Origin: Acidobacteriaceae bacterium
GTDB taxonomy: Bacteria > Acidobacteriota > Terriglobia > Terriglobales > Acidobacteriaceae
Length of the DNA: 64,000 bases
Assembly: GCA_003140075.1 (NCBI GenBank)
Contig: PLIO01000145.1
Coordinates: forward strand, 1 to 64,000
Direction of reading: 5' to 3'
The notes beneath the pieces are model-generated. The model worked only from the letters and a program-made list of their open reading frames with translations. It ran no database searches and was not told the origin of the DNA. The position numbers and the translations under genes are program-made. Positions 29,113 to 40,689 of the stretch are shown piece by piece (the first letter of the stretch is position 1; each line of letters begins with the position of its first letter).

Positions 29113-29373
29113 ATGCCAGGACGAGGTCGATCAAGCTTTACTAAACGCCAGAAAGAACATACACGCCAGCAAAAACAGCGCGATAAAGCCGAACGCCGCA
29201 GCCAACGCAAAACCGAGGAGCCGTTAGGCACTTCGAGCGATTCGAGTGAACTGGATTTGGACGAGTTGCAGCGCCACGCAGCCGAGCAAGCCGCCCTTTT
29301 TCAGATGGGAGCCGACGACGGCGATATTTCCAGCATCCCTCGTGAGCGCGGTCCGGAGAAAACCGAGTCTTAG
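29113..29373 (+). CDS. Hypothetical basic/acidic protein
   Basis: MPGRGRSSFTKRQKEHTRQQKQRDKAERRSQRKTEEPLG...LDELQRHAAEQAALFQMGADD; intact ORF in a compact gene string. Confidence 0.6.
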   Translation: MPGRGRSSFTKRQKEHTRQQKQRDKAERRSQRKTEEPLGTSSDSSELDLDELQRHAAEQAALFQMGADDGDISSIPRERGPEKTES

Positions 29374-29421
29374 ATCTTCGGCCGCTGTAGACCTACCAAG
29401 TCAAACGCCATCAAAAAGCAG

Positions 29422-29447
29422 GGCGCGTCTCTAGGACGCGCCTTTTT
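29422..29447. terminator. Rho-independent terminator between convergent genes
   Basis: GGCGCGTC-TCTAG-GACGCGCC-TTTTT, perfect 8-bp stem. Confidence 0.85.
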
Positions 29448-29472
29448 ACTGTGCTTGCGGTTCTTTTCTACC

Positions 29473-30669
29473 TTATGCGAATACTTCCCCGGGCATCTTG
29501 GTCAGCGTCCGGCTTGCCAGCGTGTTTTGGACGACATGCTCCGAGCGTCCCGCATTCGCCCAATCCACTTGTTTGCGTTCGATGCGCAGTTTCAAAGCGC
29601 GCTCGATATTCCGCAGTTCGATGACCTCGGCTCCCGCCACTAAACTGGAGGCCAGCCCTTGCGATCCCGCACGCCCTGTGCGGCCTACGCGATGAATGAA
29701 ATCCTCCGCCATCTTGGGCAGGTCGTAGTTGATCACGTGCGCCACATCATCGATGTGCAAGCCGCGTGCCGCTACGTCGGTGGCCACCAGCACCTGGAAG
29801 CGGCCTTGCTGAAATCCGCTGAGCGCTCCGTTGCGCTGCGATTGCGAGCGGTCGCCGTGAATCATGGCAGCGGAAAAACCTTCGCGAACCAGTTCCTTGG
29901 CCAAGCGTTCCGTGCCACGTTTGGTGCGGGCAAAGATGAGCGTCTGTCCTTTTTCGCCGTAGAGCAACTGGCGCAGCACATCGGGCTTTTCGGCGGGGCG
30001 CACCTCATAGGCTTGCAGCCGGACACTCTCGACCGGCTTGAGCACCGAGCCGATGGCCACGCGCACCGGATCCCGCATGGAATCGTTCACCAGGCCCGCG
30101 ACGGATTGTTCCAAGGTCGCCGAGAAGCACAAGGTCTGCCGGCGTTGCGGCAACACCGCGAGGATGCGCCGCAGGGCAGGCAGAAAACCCATGTCTAGCA
30201 TGCGGTCAGCTTCGTCGAGTACAAGGATTTTGATTTCGCGCAGGTCGATCAGCTTGCGGGTAATGAAATCCTGCAAGCGGCCGGGGGTTGCGACCACCAG
30301 GCTCGATCCGCCACGCACCGCCAGAATTTGCGCCTTCTCGGAGACGCCGCCGATTACCAGCGCGGCCCTGGACAGTCCCTTGCCACGCAGTTTTTCGTAT
30401 TCTTCGTTGACCTGAATCGCCAACTCGCGCGTGGGCAGTAGAACCAGCACGCGCACTTTCTGCGAAGGTTCGCGCTGCAGCATCTCGATCACCGGGATCA
30501 GAAATGCCAGCGTCTTGCCGGTACCGGTTTGCGCTGTCGCCAGTACGTCTTTGCCCTCAAGAGCACATGGGATAGCCTGCACCTGAATCGGTGTAGGGGT
30601 AATAAATTGAGCTGTCGCCAGCCTCTGCTGCAAAGCAGAAGAGAGTGGTAATTCCGTAAAGCTTGTCAT
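29473..30669 (-). CDS. DEAD-box ATP-dependent RNA helicase
   Basis: ATAQTGTGKT, VLDEADRMLDMGF, FSATL, ATDVAARGLHIDDV, HRVGRTGRAG. Confidence 0.95.
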   Translation of the reverse strand: MTSFTELPLSSALQQRLATAQFITPTPIQVQAIPCALEGKDVLATAQTGTGKTLAFLIPVIEMLQREPSQKVRVLVLLPTRELAIQVNEEYEKLRGKGLSRAALVIGGVSEKAQILAVRGGSSLVVATPGRLQDFITRKLIDLREIKILVLDEADRMLDMGFLPALRRILAVLPQRRQTLCFSATLEQSVAGLVNDSMRDPVRVAIGSVLKPVESVRLQAYEVRPAEKPDVLRQLLYGEKGQTLIFARTKRGTERLAKELVREGFSAAMIHGDRSQSQRNGALSGFQQGRFQVLVATDVAARGLHIDDVAHVINYDLPKMAEDFIHRVGRTGRAGSQGLASSLVAGAEVIELRNIERALKLRIERKQVDWANAGRSEHVVQNTLASRTLTKMPGEVFA

Positions 30670-31128
30670 TCGTAATTGTTCTTTCTGGAGGGGCCTGATC
30701 GCATTTCGATACACGTATCGTGAGTTCCCACGCCGCTCTTTAAGTTGTTGATTTTACGCTGAATAAACGGCGGGCAGGAAAAGCGGAGATGAATCTTGAT
30801 CCGATAGGATCACCGCGTCACGAGCAAACCGTGGCAGTAGCGTTGAGGGCATTATAGCACAGCGCTTTACTAGTTTGACAATAGCAAAAGAAGGAAAAAG
30901 CTCTCTTCGTCGCACTTCGGTAATAGGACACTCCAGCGGAAAGGCGTTGCAACTTGGTTCCTATATGCTCCGAACGAACCGGCCTCCGAGCGTTTGGAGC
31001 GTCCTTTTACTTTATTTGACACTCTTCCGTTCAGTCCTATTCGTTGAAAACGGCATCCAAAACCCGCAGAAGTGAAATTGACCAATGATCCGTGAGTGAG
31101 CGGCATGCTGTCGAGCTGGGGCCGAGCC

Positions 31129-31165
31129 GGGTACTGGGCTAAAAGCTGGAATTAGCCCAGTACCC
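31129..31165. repeat. Long intergenic hairpin (14-bp perfect inverted repeat)
   Basis: GGGTACTGGGCTAA-AAGCTGGAA-TTAGCCCAGTACCC. Confidence 0.9.
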
Positions 31166-31394
31166 CGAGCCGCACTACGTCTGCCCTCCGCCATAGGTAG
31201 GCTGTGTGGTCAGCGGATGAACTCTTCGTCTGGGTTATCGATCAGATTCGCTCATTTGGTTCGAAATACTGTGCAGAATTGCTCACTTGAGAAACTCGCT
31301 GGGGCAGGGACAGTGGGCGTCCCGATTGCGAATCCAACACTCTTCTCCTCGGCTATAATTCGGAGCAATCCCGAGGCGGAAAAGGAGATTCCTT

Positions 31395-32624
31395 TTGGCC
31401 GTTGATACGAATGAGCATCCTTTAATCGACCGCAGCCATCAGCTCCCGGCTCACGGTTCACGATCTCACCGACGCAAAGTTCTTTGGATCGTCATAGCGA
31501 TTGCGTTGTTGCTTCTCCTTGTAATCGCATTCGTGCTGATGTGGCGCCACGAGGAGAACGCGAAAAAAGTCGTGCACCCGCCAGCGAAGATCCCAGTCAC
31601 GACCGCGACGGCAACGAAAGGTGACATCGGCGTGTATCTCAATGCAATTGGTACCGTCACTCCGGTCTATACCGATTCCATTACCAGCGAGGTGACGGGC
31701 CTGGTCTCTACTGTGCATTACACCGAGGGTCAATTGGTACGCAAGGGCGAGCCGCTGGTTGACATCGACTCGCGTCCCTACCGCGCAACTCTCTTGCAGG
31801 CGCAAGGTGCGCTGGAGCGAGACCAGAACGTGCTGGCCCAGGCACAGATGGACCTTGATCGCTACCGGGCCGCATGGGCGCGTAACGCGATACAAAAGCA
31901 ATTATTGGACGACCAGGAAAAACTCGTCCTGCAGGACGAGGGCACAGTGAAGAACGATCAGGGAACGGTGCAATATGACCAGATTCAGGTCGAGTTCTGC
32001 CATATCACCGCTCCCATCGCCGGCCGCGTAGGTTTACGGTTGGTGGACCCGGGCAACGTGGTGCAGTCTGCCGGAACTGTGATCCTGGCAGTCATTACGC
32101 AACTGGAACCCATCACTGTAATTTTCACGATACCGGAAGATAGTCTGGGTCCCGTTGCGGCGCGATTGCGCAAGAAGGCTAAGCTCACCGTCGATGCCTT
32201 CGATCGCACCGGGCAGACAAAGATTGCAAGCGGAACACTGTTGACGCTCGACAATCAGATCGACACTACGACCGGAACGGTAAAAGCACGATCCGTCTTC
32301 GACAACAAGAATGACGCGCTCTTCCCCAACCAGTTCGTGAACACGCGGTTGCTGGTGAACACGTTGCAGGGCGTGACGCTGATTCCAGCATCCGCCATTC
32401 AGCAAAATGGCCAGGCATCGTTCGTGTATGTGATTCAAGACAACGTCGCTCACATGCGCAGCGTAAAGCCGGGAGTTACAGATGGCGGCGTAACGCAGGT
32501 GGATGGCATCAATCCTGGGGACGTCGTTGCCAATAGCAGCTTTGACAAGTTACAGGACAACACCGCGGTCGCCGCTTCGAGCAAGCCTGGCGCAGCCGCC
32601 AGCACCGGGAGCAGCGCCAAGTGA
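31395..32624 (+). CDS. RND efflux periplasmic adaptor (MdtA-like)
   Basis: TTG start likely; [62 protein letters not shown]. Confidence 0.9.
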   Translation: MAVDTNEHPLIDRSHQLPAHGSRSHRRKVLWIVIAIALLLLLVIAFVLMWRHEENAKKVVHPPAKIPVTTATATKGDIGVYLNAIGTVTPVYTDSITSEVTGLVSTVHYTEGQLVRKGEPLVDIDSRPYRATLLQAQGALERDQNVLAQAQMDLDRYRAAWARNAIQKQLLDDQEKLVLQDEGTVKNDQGTVQYDQIQVEFCHITAPIAGRVGLRLVDPGNVVQSAGTVILAVITQLEPITVIFTIPEDSLGPVAARLRKKAKLTVDAFDRTGQTKIASGTLLTLDNQIDTTTGTVKARSVFDNKNDALFPNQFVNTRLLVNTLQGVTLIPASAIQQNGQASFVYVIQDNVAHMRSVKPGVTDGGVTQVDGINPGDVVANSSFDKLQDNTAVAASSKPGAAASTGSSAK

Positions 32625-35600
32625 GTCCATCTCGTCCGTTTATCTTGCGGCCGGTTGCGACCTCTCTGCTGATGGCTGCAATCCTTTTGGTCGGCATCGT
32701 TGGCTATACCCAACTGCCGGTTTCTGCACTGCCCGAAGTCGACTATCCGACGATTCAGGTACTCACGTTTTATCCCGGAGCAAGCCCAACCGTGATGGCA
32801 ACCACGGTGACCGCGCCCCTGGAGCGTCAATTCGGCGAACTGCAGGGCCTGAGCCAGATGACCTCCACCAGTTCTGGAGGCACTTCCGTCATCGTGCTGC
32901 AGTTCAACCTTACGCTGAATATCGATGTGGCTGAGGAAGAAGTACAGTCCGCCATAAACGCGTCGCAAAGCCTCTTGCCCTCGATTCTGCCGGCGCCCCC
33001 AACCTACAGTAAGACCAACCCGGCCGATGCCCCTGTGCTCACCCTGGCCATCACCTCAAGTTCCATGCCGCTTTCTCAGGTCGAGGATCTTGTGGACACG
33101 CGCCTTGCGCCCAAGATTTCACAGCTCAACGGCGTCGGTCTGGTAACCATCAGCGGCGGACAAAAGCCTGCGGTCCGCATTCAAGCCAACCCTTCAGCTC
33201 TGTCATCCTATGGCATCAACATGGAAGACCTGCGCACGGCCTTGACCGATGCCAGTGTAAATGCCGCCAAAGGGAACTTCGATGGACCGAGCCAGGATTA
33301 CCAGATCGACGCCAACGATCAACTGGTCACCAGCGACGACTATCAGAAGGTTGTAGTCGCCTACCGCAACGGTGCGCCGGTGATGCTGACCGACGTAGCG
33401 CAAATTGTGAATGGGGTGGAGAACAATAATCAGGCTGCCTGGATGAATCAGACCCCGGCGGTCATTCTCAACGTGCAGCGCCAGCCGGGGGCCAACACGA
33501 TCAGCGTGGTCAAGAGCATCAAGCAGTTATTGCCGCAGCTTACGAACAGCCTGCCCAAGGGCATCCAGGTGACCACGCTTACCGACCTCACAACCGCCAT
33601 CGAAGCATCGGTTTCCGACGTTGAGTTCGAATTGCTGCTCACGGTCGGCCTGGTCGTGCTGGTCATCTTTCTCTTCCTGCGGAGTCTCTACGCCACGATT
33701 ATCCCCAGCGTGGCAGTGCCGCTCTCGCTGATCGGCACTTTCGCGGCGATGTATATCCTGGGTTACAGTCTGGATAACTTATCTCTGATGGCGCTGACCA
33801 TCTCCACCGGCTTCGTGGTGGACGATGCCATCGTGATGATCGAAAACATTGCGCGCTACATCGAGGACGGCGATCCTCCCATGGAAGCGGCGCTCAAGGG
33901 TGCGGAGCAAATTGGTTTTACGATTCTCTCGCTAACCGTATCGCTCATCGCCGTATTGATTCCGCTTTTATTCATGGGCGACGTCGTGGGCCGCCTGTTC
34001 CGCGAGTTCGCCGTGACCCTTGCCGTCACCATCATCGTTTCGGCCGTAGTCTCGCTTACGCTCACGCCGATGATGAGCGCGCGAATTTTACGACATCAGC
34101 CGAAGGAGCAGCAGGGGCGCATCTATCAAGCCTCGGAACGTGCATTCGACGGGATGATTGCCTTCTATGGGCAAACGCTGAAGTTTGTCCTGCGATACCA
34201 GACGATTACGCTATTGGTCGCGTTGACTACGCTGCTGCTTACGATTTTCCTTTACATCATTATTCCCAAAGGATTCTTTCCGGTGCAGGATACCGGCGTC
34301 ATCCAGGGTATTTCGCAGGCGCCGCCATCAATTGGCTCCAAGGCCATGGCGGAGAAGCAGCAGGAACTGGCAAAGGTAATTCTGGCCGATCCGGCCGTCC
34401 AAAGCCTCTCCTCGTTTATCGGCGCAGACGGAACCAATACCACGATCAACAGCGGTCGAATGTCGATCAATCTAAAGCCGCTCGACCAGCGCAAGATGAG
34501 TGCTTCCGACGTAATCCGGCGACTCAACTCAAGCCTGGCCCAGGTTCAAGGCATACAGCTGTTTATGCAGCCGGTACAGGACATTTCGGTGGACGATCGA
34601 GTGAGCCGAACGCAATACCAGTACACGCTCGAAGACCCCGATGCGAATGAACTGAATGACTGGACCAACCGCTTCGTCGGCCGGCTGAAGCAGCTGCCGG
34701 AGCTGGAAGATGTCGCCACCGATCAGCAACCGGGCGGCCTTGCTGTATCTCTGGTGATTGACCGGGTTACCGCGTCGCGATTTGGCATCGCGCCGACAAC
34801 CATCGATAACACTCTGTACGACGCCTTCGGCCAGCGGGAGATTAACACGATGTATACCCAGGTCAACCAGTACCATGTGGTTCTCGAGAGTCAGCCGCAG
34901 TTTCAACTGGATCCCAACAAGCTCAACCATCTTTACATCCAGTCCAATGCGTCGGCGGACGCGACCGGTGCCGGCGCCGCAACCTCATTCGCTTCTTCGG
35001 GAGCATCCGCCGCGGGGTCCAATGCGTTGACGTCTTCGGCCCTGTACACTCCATCGGCAAATACTCTTGTTCCTCCCACGAACGCGCTGTCCCCCAGCAC
35101 ATCTTCCACATCGAATAACGGGGCCAACTCTGCCGGCGCCACCAGTTCAACCATGAGCAGCGCCGTGCCGCTGAGCGCTTTCTCCCACTTCGAGAACACG
35201 ACCGAAGCGCTAGCCATTACCCACCAGGGTCAGTTTCCGGCTATTACCGTGTCGTTCAATCTCGCGCCGAACGCCGCGTTGGGCGAGGCCATCACGGCAG
35301 TGGACAAAGTGCAGAAGGACATGCACATGCCTCCCAGCCTCCAGGCCGGCTTTCAAGGCACCGCGGCGTCGTTCACCAATTCGCTCTCCAACGAGCCTTT
35401 ACTCATTCTTGCGGCGCTGGTCACGGTGTACATCGTACTTGGGGTTTTGTACGAGAGTTTTATCCATCCCATCACGATTCTCTCCACGCTCCCGTCGGCT
35501 GGTGTTGGCGCTTTCCTCGCGTTGATTCTCTTTCACCAGGATTTGAGCGTGGTAGCGATCATCGGTATCGTTCTGCTGATCGGTATCGTTAAGAAGAACG

Positions 35601-35941
35601 GCATCATGATGGTCGACTTCGCGCTGGAAGGCGAGCGGAAGCACGGAAAGAATGCAACTGATGCAATTTACGAGGCCTGCCTGCTCCGTTTCCGCCCCAT
35701 TATGATGACCACCATGGCCGCTCTGCTGGCTGGGCTGCCGCTGGCGCTCGGGAGTGGTTTCGGTTCCGAGTTGCGCCGGCCGCTGGGCATCGCCATGGTC
35801 GGCGGACTGTTGCTGAGCCAGGCGCTCACGCTGTACACCACGCCCGTCATCTACATTTTCTTCGATAATCTGGCACACCGCTTTACCCCCAAATCGAACC
35901 GGGTCGAAACCGGAGAGGCAGAACAGGCAGGGCCCGCATGA
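32621..35941 (+). CDS. RND multidrug efflux permease (MdtB-like)
   Basis: [58 protein letters not shown]; full-length AcrB-type. Confidence 0.95.
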   Translation: MSPSRPFILRPVATSLLMAAILLVGIVGYTQLPVSALPEVDYPTIQVLTFYPGASPTVMATTVTAPLERQFGELQGLSQMTSTSSGGTSVIVLQFNLTLNIDVAEEEVQSAINASQSLLPSILPAPPTYSKTNPADAPVLTLAITSSSMPLSQVEDLVDTRLAPKISQLNGVGLVTISGGQKPAVRIQANPSALSSYGINMEDLRTALTDASVNAAKGNFDGPSQDYQIDANDQLVTSDDYQKVVVAYRNGAPVMLTDVAQIVNGVENNNQAAWMNQTPAVILNVQRQPGANTISVVKSIKQLLPQLTNSLPKGIQVTTLTDLTTAIEASVSDVEFELLLTVGLVVLVIFLFLRSLYATIIPSVAVPLSLIGTFAAMYILGYSLDNLSLMALTISTGFVVDDAIVMIENIARYIEDGDPPMEAALKGAEQIGFTILSLTVSLIAVLIPLLFMGDVVGRLFREFAVTLAVTIIVSAVVSLTLTPMMSARILRHQPKEQQGRIYQASERAFDGMIAFYGQTLKFVLRYQTITLLVALTTLLLTIFLYIIIPKGFFPVQDTGVIQGISQAPPSIGSKAMAEKQQELAKVILADPAVQSLSSFIGADGTNTTINSGRMSINLKPLDQRKMSASDVIRRLNSSLAQVQGIQLFMQPVQDISVDDRVSRTQYQYTLEDPDANELNDWTNRFVGRLKQLPELEDVATDQQPGGLAVSLVIDRVTASRFGIAPTTIDNTLYDAFGQREINTMYTQVNQYHVVLESQPQFQLDPNKLNHLYIQSNASADATGAGAATSFASSGASAAGSNALTSSALYTPSANTLVPPTNALSPSTSSTSNNGANSAGATSSTMSSAVPLSAFSHFENTTEALAITHQGQFPAITVSFNLAPNAALGEAITAVDKVQKDMHMPPSLQAGFQGTAASFTNSLSNEPLLILAALVTVYIVLGVLYESFIHPITILSTLPSAGVGAFLALILFHQDLSVVAIIGIVLLIGIVKKNGIMMVDFALEGERKHGKNATDAIYEACLLRFRPIMMTTMAALLAGLPLALGSGFGSELRRPLGIAMVGGLLLSQALTLYTTPVIYIFFDNLAHRFTPKSNRVETGEAEQAGPA

Positions 35942-38900
35942 ACATCTCCGCACCCTTCATTCTCCGGCCAGTGGCGACCACGCTGCTCACGGTGGGGATT
36001 GCCCTTGCCGGGGCGATTGCGTTTGAAGTGTTGCCGGTGGCGCCCCTGCCGGAGGTCGACTTTCCGACGATTTCAATCAGTGCGAGTTTGCCGGGAGGCA
36101 GCGCCGACATTATGGCATCGTCCGTCGCCACTCCTTTGGAGCGGCAACTCGGTCATATTGCAGGTGTGACCGAGATGACCTCCGCCAGCACGCTCGGCAG
36201 CACCTCGATCACCATTCAGTTTGACCTCAGCCGCGACATTGATGGCGCGGCGCGCGATGTGGAGTCGGCCATCAATGCCGCGCGCACCTATCTGCCCACC
36301 AACCTGCCGGGCAATCCAACCTATCGCAAGGTCAATCCCGCCGATGCGCCGATCATGATCCTCGGCCTAACCTCCGACAAATTCGGCCCCGCTAAACTGT
36401 ATGACGAAGCTTCCACCGTCGTCGAGCAGAAGTTGTCGCAGATACAGGGCGTAGGGCAGGTCGTTGTCGGAGGTGGCGCGTTGCCGTCCGTGCGTGTGGA
36501 CGCAAATCCCACACAATTGGCCAGCTATGGACTTACTCTCGCGAACTTGCAGTCGGTGCTGAGCCTGCAGAACGCTGACCTGGCCAAAGGCCAGATCACT
36601 GACGGCGATGTGACTGCGGACATTCTCGCGAACGACCAGATTTCGCTCGCCGAGGACTACAAGCCGCTCGTCGTTGGGTATAACAACGGCGCGGCCGTCC
36701 ATCTGTCCGACGTCGCGCAGGTGACGGACTCGGTGGCTAACGTCCGCGCCGCTGGCTATTTGAACGGCAAGCGCGCAGTTACGGTCATCATCTTCCGCCA
36801 GCCCGGTGCCAATATTATTGACACGGTCGACGCCATACGTGCCCAACTTCCGTTCATCCAGGCAACCATTCCGCTCGGCATCGAGACCACCATCGTTCTG
36901 GATCGCACCACAACGATCCGCGCCTCGGTCAGTGACGTCGAGCGGACGCTGCTCATTTCCATCGGCTTGGTCATCATCGTGGTGTTTGTCTTTCTGCGCA
37001 ATGGCCGCGCCACTCTGATTCCCGCCGTTGCGGTGCCGGTCTCGCTGGTTGGTACGTTCGCAGTGATGTATCTGTTCGGATACAGCATTGACAACCTCTC
37101 GCTGATGGCCATGACCATTGCAACCGGATTTGTGGTCGATGATGCCATCGTTGTGATGGAGAATATCGCACGCCACCTGGAGGGCGGCATGAAGCCCTTT
37201 GCCGCGGCTTTGAAGGGCGCGGAAGAAATCGGCTTTACGGTTTTCACCATCAGCGTTTCGCTGATTGCCGTCTTTATTCCTCTGCTGATGATGGGCGGAA
37301 TTGTTGGCCGTCTCTTCCGTGAGTTTGCCGTCACTCTTTCGACGGCCGTCTTCGTGTCGATGCTCATTTCGCTGACCACGACACCAATGATGTGCGCCTA
37401 CCTCTTGAAGGACGAGCGCACAGGAAGACATGGCCGCCTCTACATGGCCAGCGAAAAATTCTTCGACGGCATGCTGTCGTTGTATCGCGGCAGCCTGCAC
37501 TGGGTGCTTGCCCATCCGGCCCTCACCCTCGTCGTACTGTTCATCACCATTGCGCTCAATGTGGTGCTGATCGTCAAGATACCCAAAGGCTTTTTCCCGG
37601 TGGAGGACACGGGAGCGATCACCGGTGCAGTACGCGGGCCCCAGGATTCATCCTTCCCGTCGATGGACAGCTCCATTCGGCAGATCGGTGAGGTAATCAA
37701 GAAGGATCCTGCCGTCGCCAATGTGATTGCGTTTACCGGCGGCAGCGGGGCTACAAATACCGGCTCCCTCTACGTCGCCCTCAAGCCGCTGGCGGAGCGT
37801 AAGGTGAGCGCCACGCAGATCATCAACCGCCTGCGGCCGCAAATGAACCGTCTGCCGGTCGCTTCCGCGTTTCTCCAATCCGTGCAAGATCTGCGCATCG
37901 GCGGCCGCTCCAGTAATGCCATGTACCAGTACACGCTCCAATCCGACAATGAGCAGGATCTTTCCAAGTGGGCGCCGATCATACTGAATGAGATGATGCA
38001 CCTGCACGGCCTGCAGGACGTGAGTTCAGACCAGCAGAATGGCGGTCTTGATGAGGTGATGAACTACGATCGCGTCACTGCGGCAAAGCTCGGCATAACC
38101 GCACAGTCGCTGGACTCGACCTTGTACGGCGCATTCGGCCAGTCGGAAGTATCCATTATCTACACGCAGTTGAATCAGTACTACGTGGTGCTGGAGGTTG
38201 CTCCTCAGTTTTGGCAAAGCCCGGAAGGCTTGAAAGACATCTACCTCGCAACGTCCAGCGGCGGAAACATTCCCTTGAACACCGTAGCCAACGGCCAAGC
38301 CAACACGACCCCCCTGGCCGTCAACCATACGGGTTTATTCCCCTCGGTCACCGTGTCTTTTAATTTGGCGCCGAGCATGTCTTTGAGTGATGCCACATTG
38401 AGTATCAGCCAGATGCAAAAGCGGCTTGGCACGCCCTCCACGCTGCAAGGTTTTTATGCCGGCACGCTGCAGGCCTACCAGCAATCTCTGAGCACCGAAC
38501 CGATACTGGTAGTGACGGCGCTGCTGGCGGTATACATCGTCCTTGGTATCCTGTATGAAAGTCTGGTACATCCGCTGACCATCATCTCCACTTTGCCTTC
38601 GGCAAGCGTGGGTGCGATGCTGGCATTGCTGATCTTCAAACAGGATCTGAACGTGATCTCCATCATTGGAATTGTGCTGCTGATCGGAATCGTAAAAAAG
38701 AACGCCATCATGATGATCGACTTCGCTCTCCAGGCCGAGCGCCAGGAGGGCAAGAAGCCGCTCGACTCGATTTTTGAAGCGTGCATGTTGCGCTTCCGTC
38801 CGATCCTGATGACCACGATGGCCGCGCTATTGGGTGCTCTGCCGCTGGCGCTCGGGTCCGGCACGGGGTTTGAACTCCGGCGTCCCCTTGGTATTACGAT

Positions 38901-39048
38901 TGTGGGAGGGCTCATCCTGAGTCAGTTGCTCACGCTCTATACGACACCGGTCGTTTATTTGGCCTTCGACCGATTGCGCCTGCGAATGGCGGGGAAAGAG
39001 CACGATACCGTGCCAGGGCTCGGCAGCCCCGCTGGTACGACGGACTGA
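35938..39048 (+). CDS. RND multidrug efflux permease (MdtC-like)
   Basis: [42 protein letters not shown]; paralog of upstream permease. Confidence 0.95.
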   Translation: MNISAPFILRPVATTLLTVGIALAGAIAFEVLPVAPLPEVDFPTISISASLPGGSADIMASSVATPLERQLGHIAGVTEMTSASTLGSTSITIQFDLSRDIDGAARDVESAINAARTYLPTNLPGNPTYRKVNPADAPIMILGLTSDKFGPAKLYDEASTVVEQKLSQIQGVGQVVVGGGALPSVRVDANPTQLASYGLTLANLQSVLSLQNADLAKGQITDGDVTADILANDQISLAEDYKPLVVGYNNGAAVHLSDVAQVTDSVANVRAAGYLNGKRAVTVIIFRQPGANIIDTVDAIRAQLPFIQATIPLGIETTIVLDRTTTIRASVSDVERTLLISIGLVIIVVFVFLRNGRATLIPAVAVPVSLVGTFAVMYLFGYSIDNLSLMAMTIATGFVVDDAIVVMENIARHLEGGMKPFAAALKGAEEIGFTVFTISVSLIAVFIPLLMMGGIVGRLFREFAVTLSTAVFVSMLISLTTTPMMCAYLLKDERTGRHGRLYMASEKFFDGMLSLYRGSLHWVLAHPALTLVVLFITIALNVVLIVKIPKGFFPVEDTGAITGAVRGPQDSSFPSMDSSIRQIGEVIKKDPAVANVIAFTGGSGATNTGSLYVALKPLAERKVSATQIINRLRPQMNRLPVASAFLQSVQDLRIGGRSSNAMYQYTLQSDNEQDLSKWAPIILNEMMHLHGLQDVSSDQQNGGLDEVMNYDRVTAAKLGITAQSLDSTLYGAFGQSEVSIIYTQLNQYYVVLEVAPQFWQSPEGLKDIYLATSSGGNIPLNTVANGQANTTPLAVNHTGLFPSVTVSFNLAPSMSLSDATLSISQMQKRLGTPSTLQGFYAGTLQAYQQSLSTEPILVVTALLAVYIVLGILYESLVHPLTIISTLPSASVGAMLALLIFKQDLNVISIIGIVLLIGIVKKNAIMMIDFALQAERQEGKKPLDSIFEACMLRFRPILMTTMAALLGALPLALGSGTGFELRRPLGITIVGGLILSQLLTLYTTPVVYLAFDRLRLRMAGKEHDTVPGLGSPAGTTD

Positions 39049-39083
39049 GATGATGAATGGATGTTGTTCCAGGTAGAAACGCT

Positions 39084-40643
39084 ATGATTATGACTATTTT
39101 CCAGCGAAGATTGACGAGCAGAAAACTCCGGCTGGGTACGGCTGCGATCTTGCTGCCGATGTTATCGGGTTGCGTGGTCGGACCGAAGTATCACCCGCCC
39201 ACGCCGCAGGCGCCTGCCGCGGTCTATAAAGAATCACCCACGCAGTTCAAGGAAACTGGAGACTGGACGGTGGCACAGCCGGCGGATGCCAAACTGCGTG
39301 GTAAATGGTGGGAGATCTTCAACGACGCTGAATTGAACGTCCTCGAAGAGCAGCTGGACATCAACAACCAGAACATCAAGCAGTACTTCGAAAACTTTAT
39401 GGAAGCGCGCGCGATCGTGCGCGAAGCCCGTTCGCAATATTTTCCAACGTTAACCGCTACACCCTCGGTCACCCACTCGCGGGCCTCGGCGAATGTGGTC
39501 ACAGCCAGTACGAGCAGCACGGGCACCACCACCACGACTACTCCGCAGTTGCAAAGCACGCTCTATTCCCTGCCGCTCGAAGCTTCCTGGGAGCCCGACC
39601 TTTGGGGCAAGGTCCGCAATACCGTGCGCCAAGCCCAGTACGCTGCCCAAGTCAGTGCGGCCGATCTCGAGAACGAACGGCTAACCGAGGAGGCCAGCTT
39701 GGCCGAATATTTTTTCGAGATTCGCGGCCAGGACCAGTTGCAAAAAATCTTTGATGAGACCGTGGAAGCGGACCAGAAAGCGTACGACTTGACCCGCGCG
39801 CTGTATGAAGCGGGCATCGACGACCAGATTTCTGTGGTCGAAGCCGAAACCACGCTGCGTAGCGCCCAGGCCGGCGCAACCAACGTCGGAGTGGCACGCG
39901 CACAATATGAGCACGCGATCGCCGTACTTATCGGCAAGACGGCCACAACTTTCTCCATTCCGGTTAAGCCGATGACCGTTGCTCCGCCCCCGATTCCGGT
40001 GGGCGTACCCTCGGAACTGCTGGAGCGCCGGCCGGATGTGGCCGCCGCGGAACGCACCATGGCCGAAGCCAACGCGGCGATCGGCATCGCATATGCCGCG
40101 TACTATCCGAATCTGACTTTGACCGCGGAAGGCGGCTTTGAGAGTTCCGCCTTCAAGAATTGGCTATCCTGGCCGAGCCGCTTCTGGTCCATCGGCGCGT
40201 CGATCCCGGAAACCATCTTCGACGCCGGCCTGCGCCGCGCGACCGTTCAACAATATGTAGCCACCTACAATGCGGATCTGGCCAGCTACCGCCAGACCGT
40301 ACTTGCCGCTTTTCAAAACGTAGAAGATTCCCTTGCGGAGGTCCGCATCCTCTCCAAAGAGATCGAGCAGGAGCAGCAGGCTGTTAGTTCCGCTCAAACC
40401 TATCTCAAGCTCGAACAGGGCCGCTATGATACCGGTATCGATCCCTACCTCGACGTGCTGATCGCCCAGACCACAGTGCTGGTGGACCAGCAGACTCTGA
40501 ACGCTCTTCAGGTCCAGCAGATGGCCTCGGCTGTGGCGCTGGTGGAGGCTCTGGGCGGCGGCTGGGATCGTTCGCAATTGCCCGGCACACAGCAGGTGAC
40601 GCAGAAACCGGCTAAGTCGGAGACGGTGATCGAACAGCAGTAA
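39084..40643 (+). CDS. RND efflux outer-membrane lipoprotein (NodT/OprM family)
   Basis: LSGCVVGPKYHPPTPQAPAAVYKE; ELLERRPDVAAAERTMAEANAAIGIAYAAYYPNLTLTA. Confidence 0.93.
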   Translation: MIMTIFQRRLTSRKLRLGTAAILLPMLSGCVVGPKYHPPTPQAPAAVYKESPTQFKETGDWTVAQPADAKLRGKWWEIFNDAELNVLEEQLDINNQNIKQYFENFMEARAIVREARSQYFPTLTATPSVTHSRASANVVTASTSSTGTTTTTTPQLQSTLYSLPLEASWEPDLWGKVRNTVRQAQYAAQVSAADLENERLTEEASLAEYFFEIRGQDQLQKIFDETVEADQKAYDLTRALYEAGIDDQISVVEAETTLRSAQAGATNVGVARAQYEHAIAVLIGKTATTFSIPVKPMTVAPPPIPVGVPSELLERRPDVAAAERTMAEANAAIGIAYAAYYPNLTLTAEGGFESSAFKNWLSWPSRFWSIGASIPETIFDAGLRRATVQQYVATYNADLASYRQTVLAAFQNVEDSLAEVRILSKEIEQEQQAVSSAQTYLKLEQGRYDTGIDPYLDVLIAQTTVLVDQQTLNALQVQQMASAVALVEALGGGWDRSQLPGTQQVTQKPAKSETVIEQQ

Positions 40644-40689
40644 GAATCAGTAGATCGGCCAGCAACCCCCGTTCGAAATTGACCAGATC

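Noticed and set aside
30670-31394. tRNA or additional CDS in the long gap before the RND operon
   Set aside because: No cloverleaf recognised by eye and only short ORFs without domain signal; a tRNAscan/Infernal run would be decisive.
36367-37515. 382-aa minus-strand ORF
   Set aside because: Antisense to the clearly coding RND permease; biased composition, no domain.
40644-40689. Cobalamin riboswitch upstream of the CbiM-like gene
   Set aside because: Only 46 nt between the outer-membrane efflux gene and CbiM; too short and no B12-box recognised.
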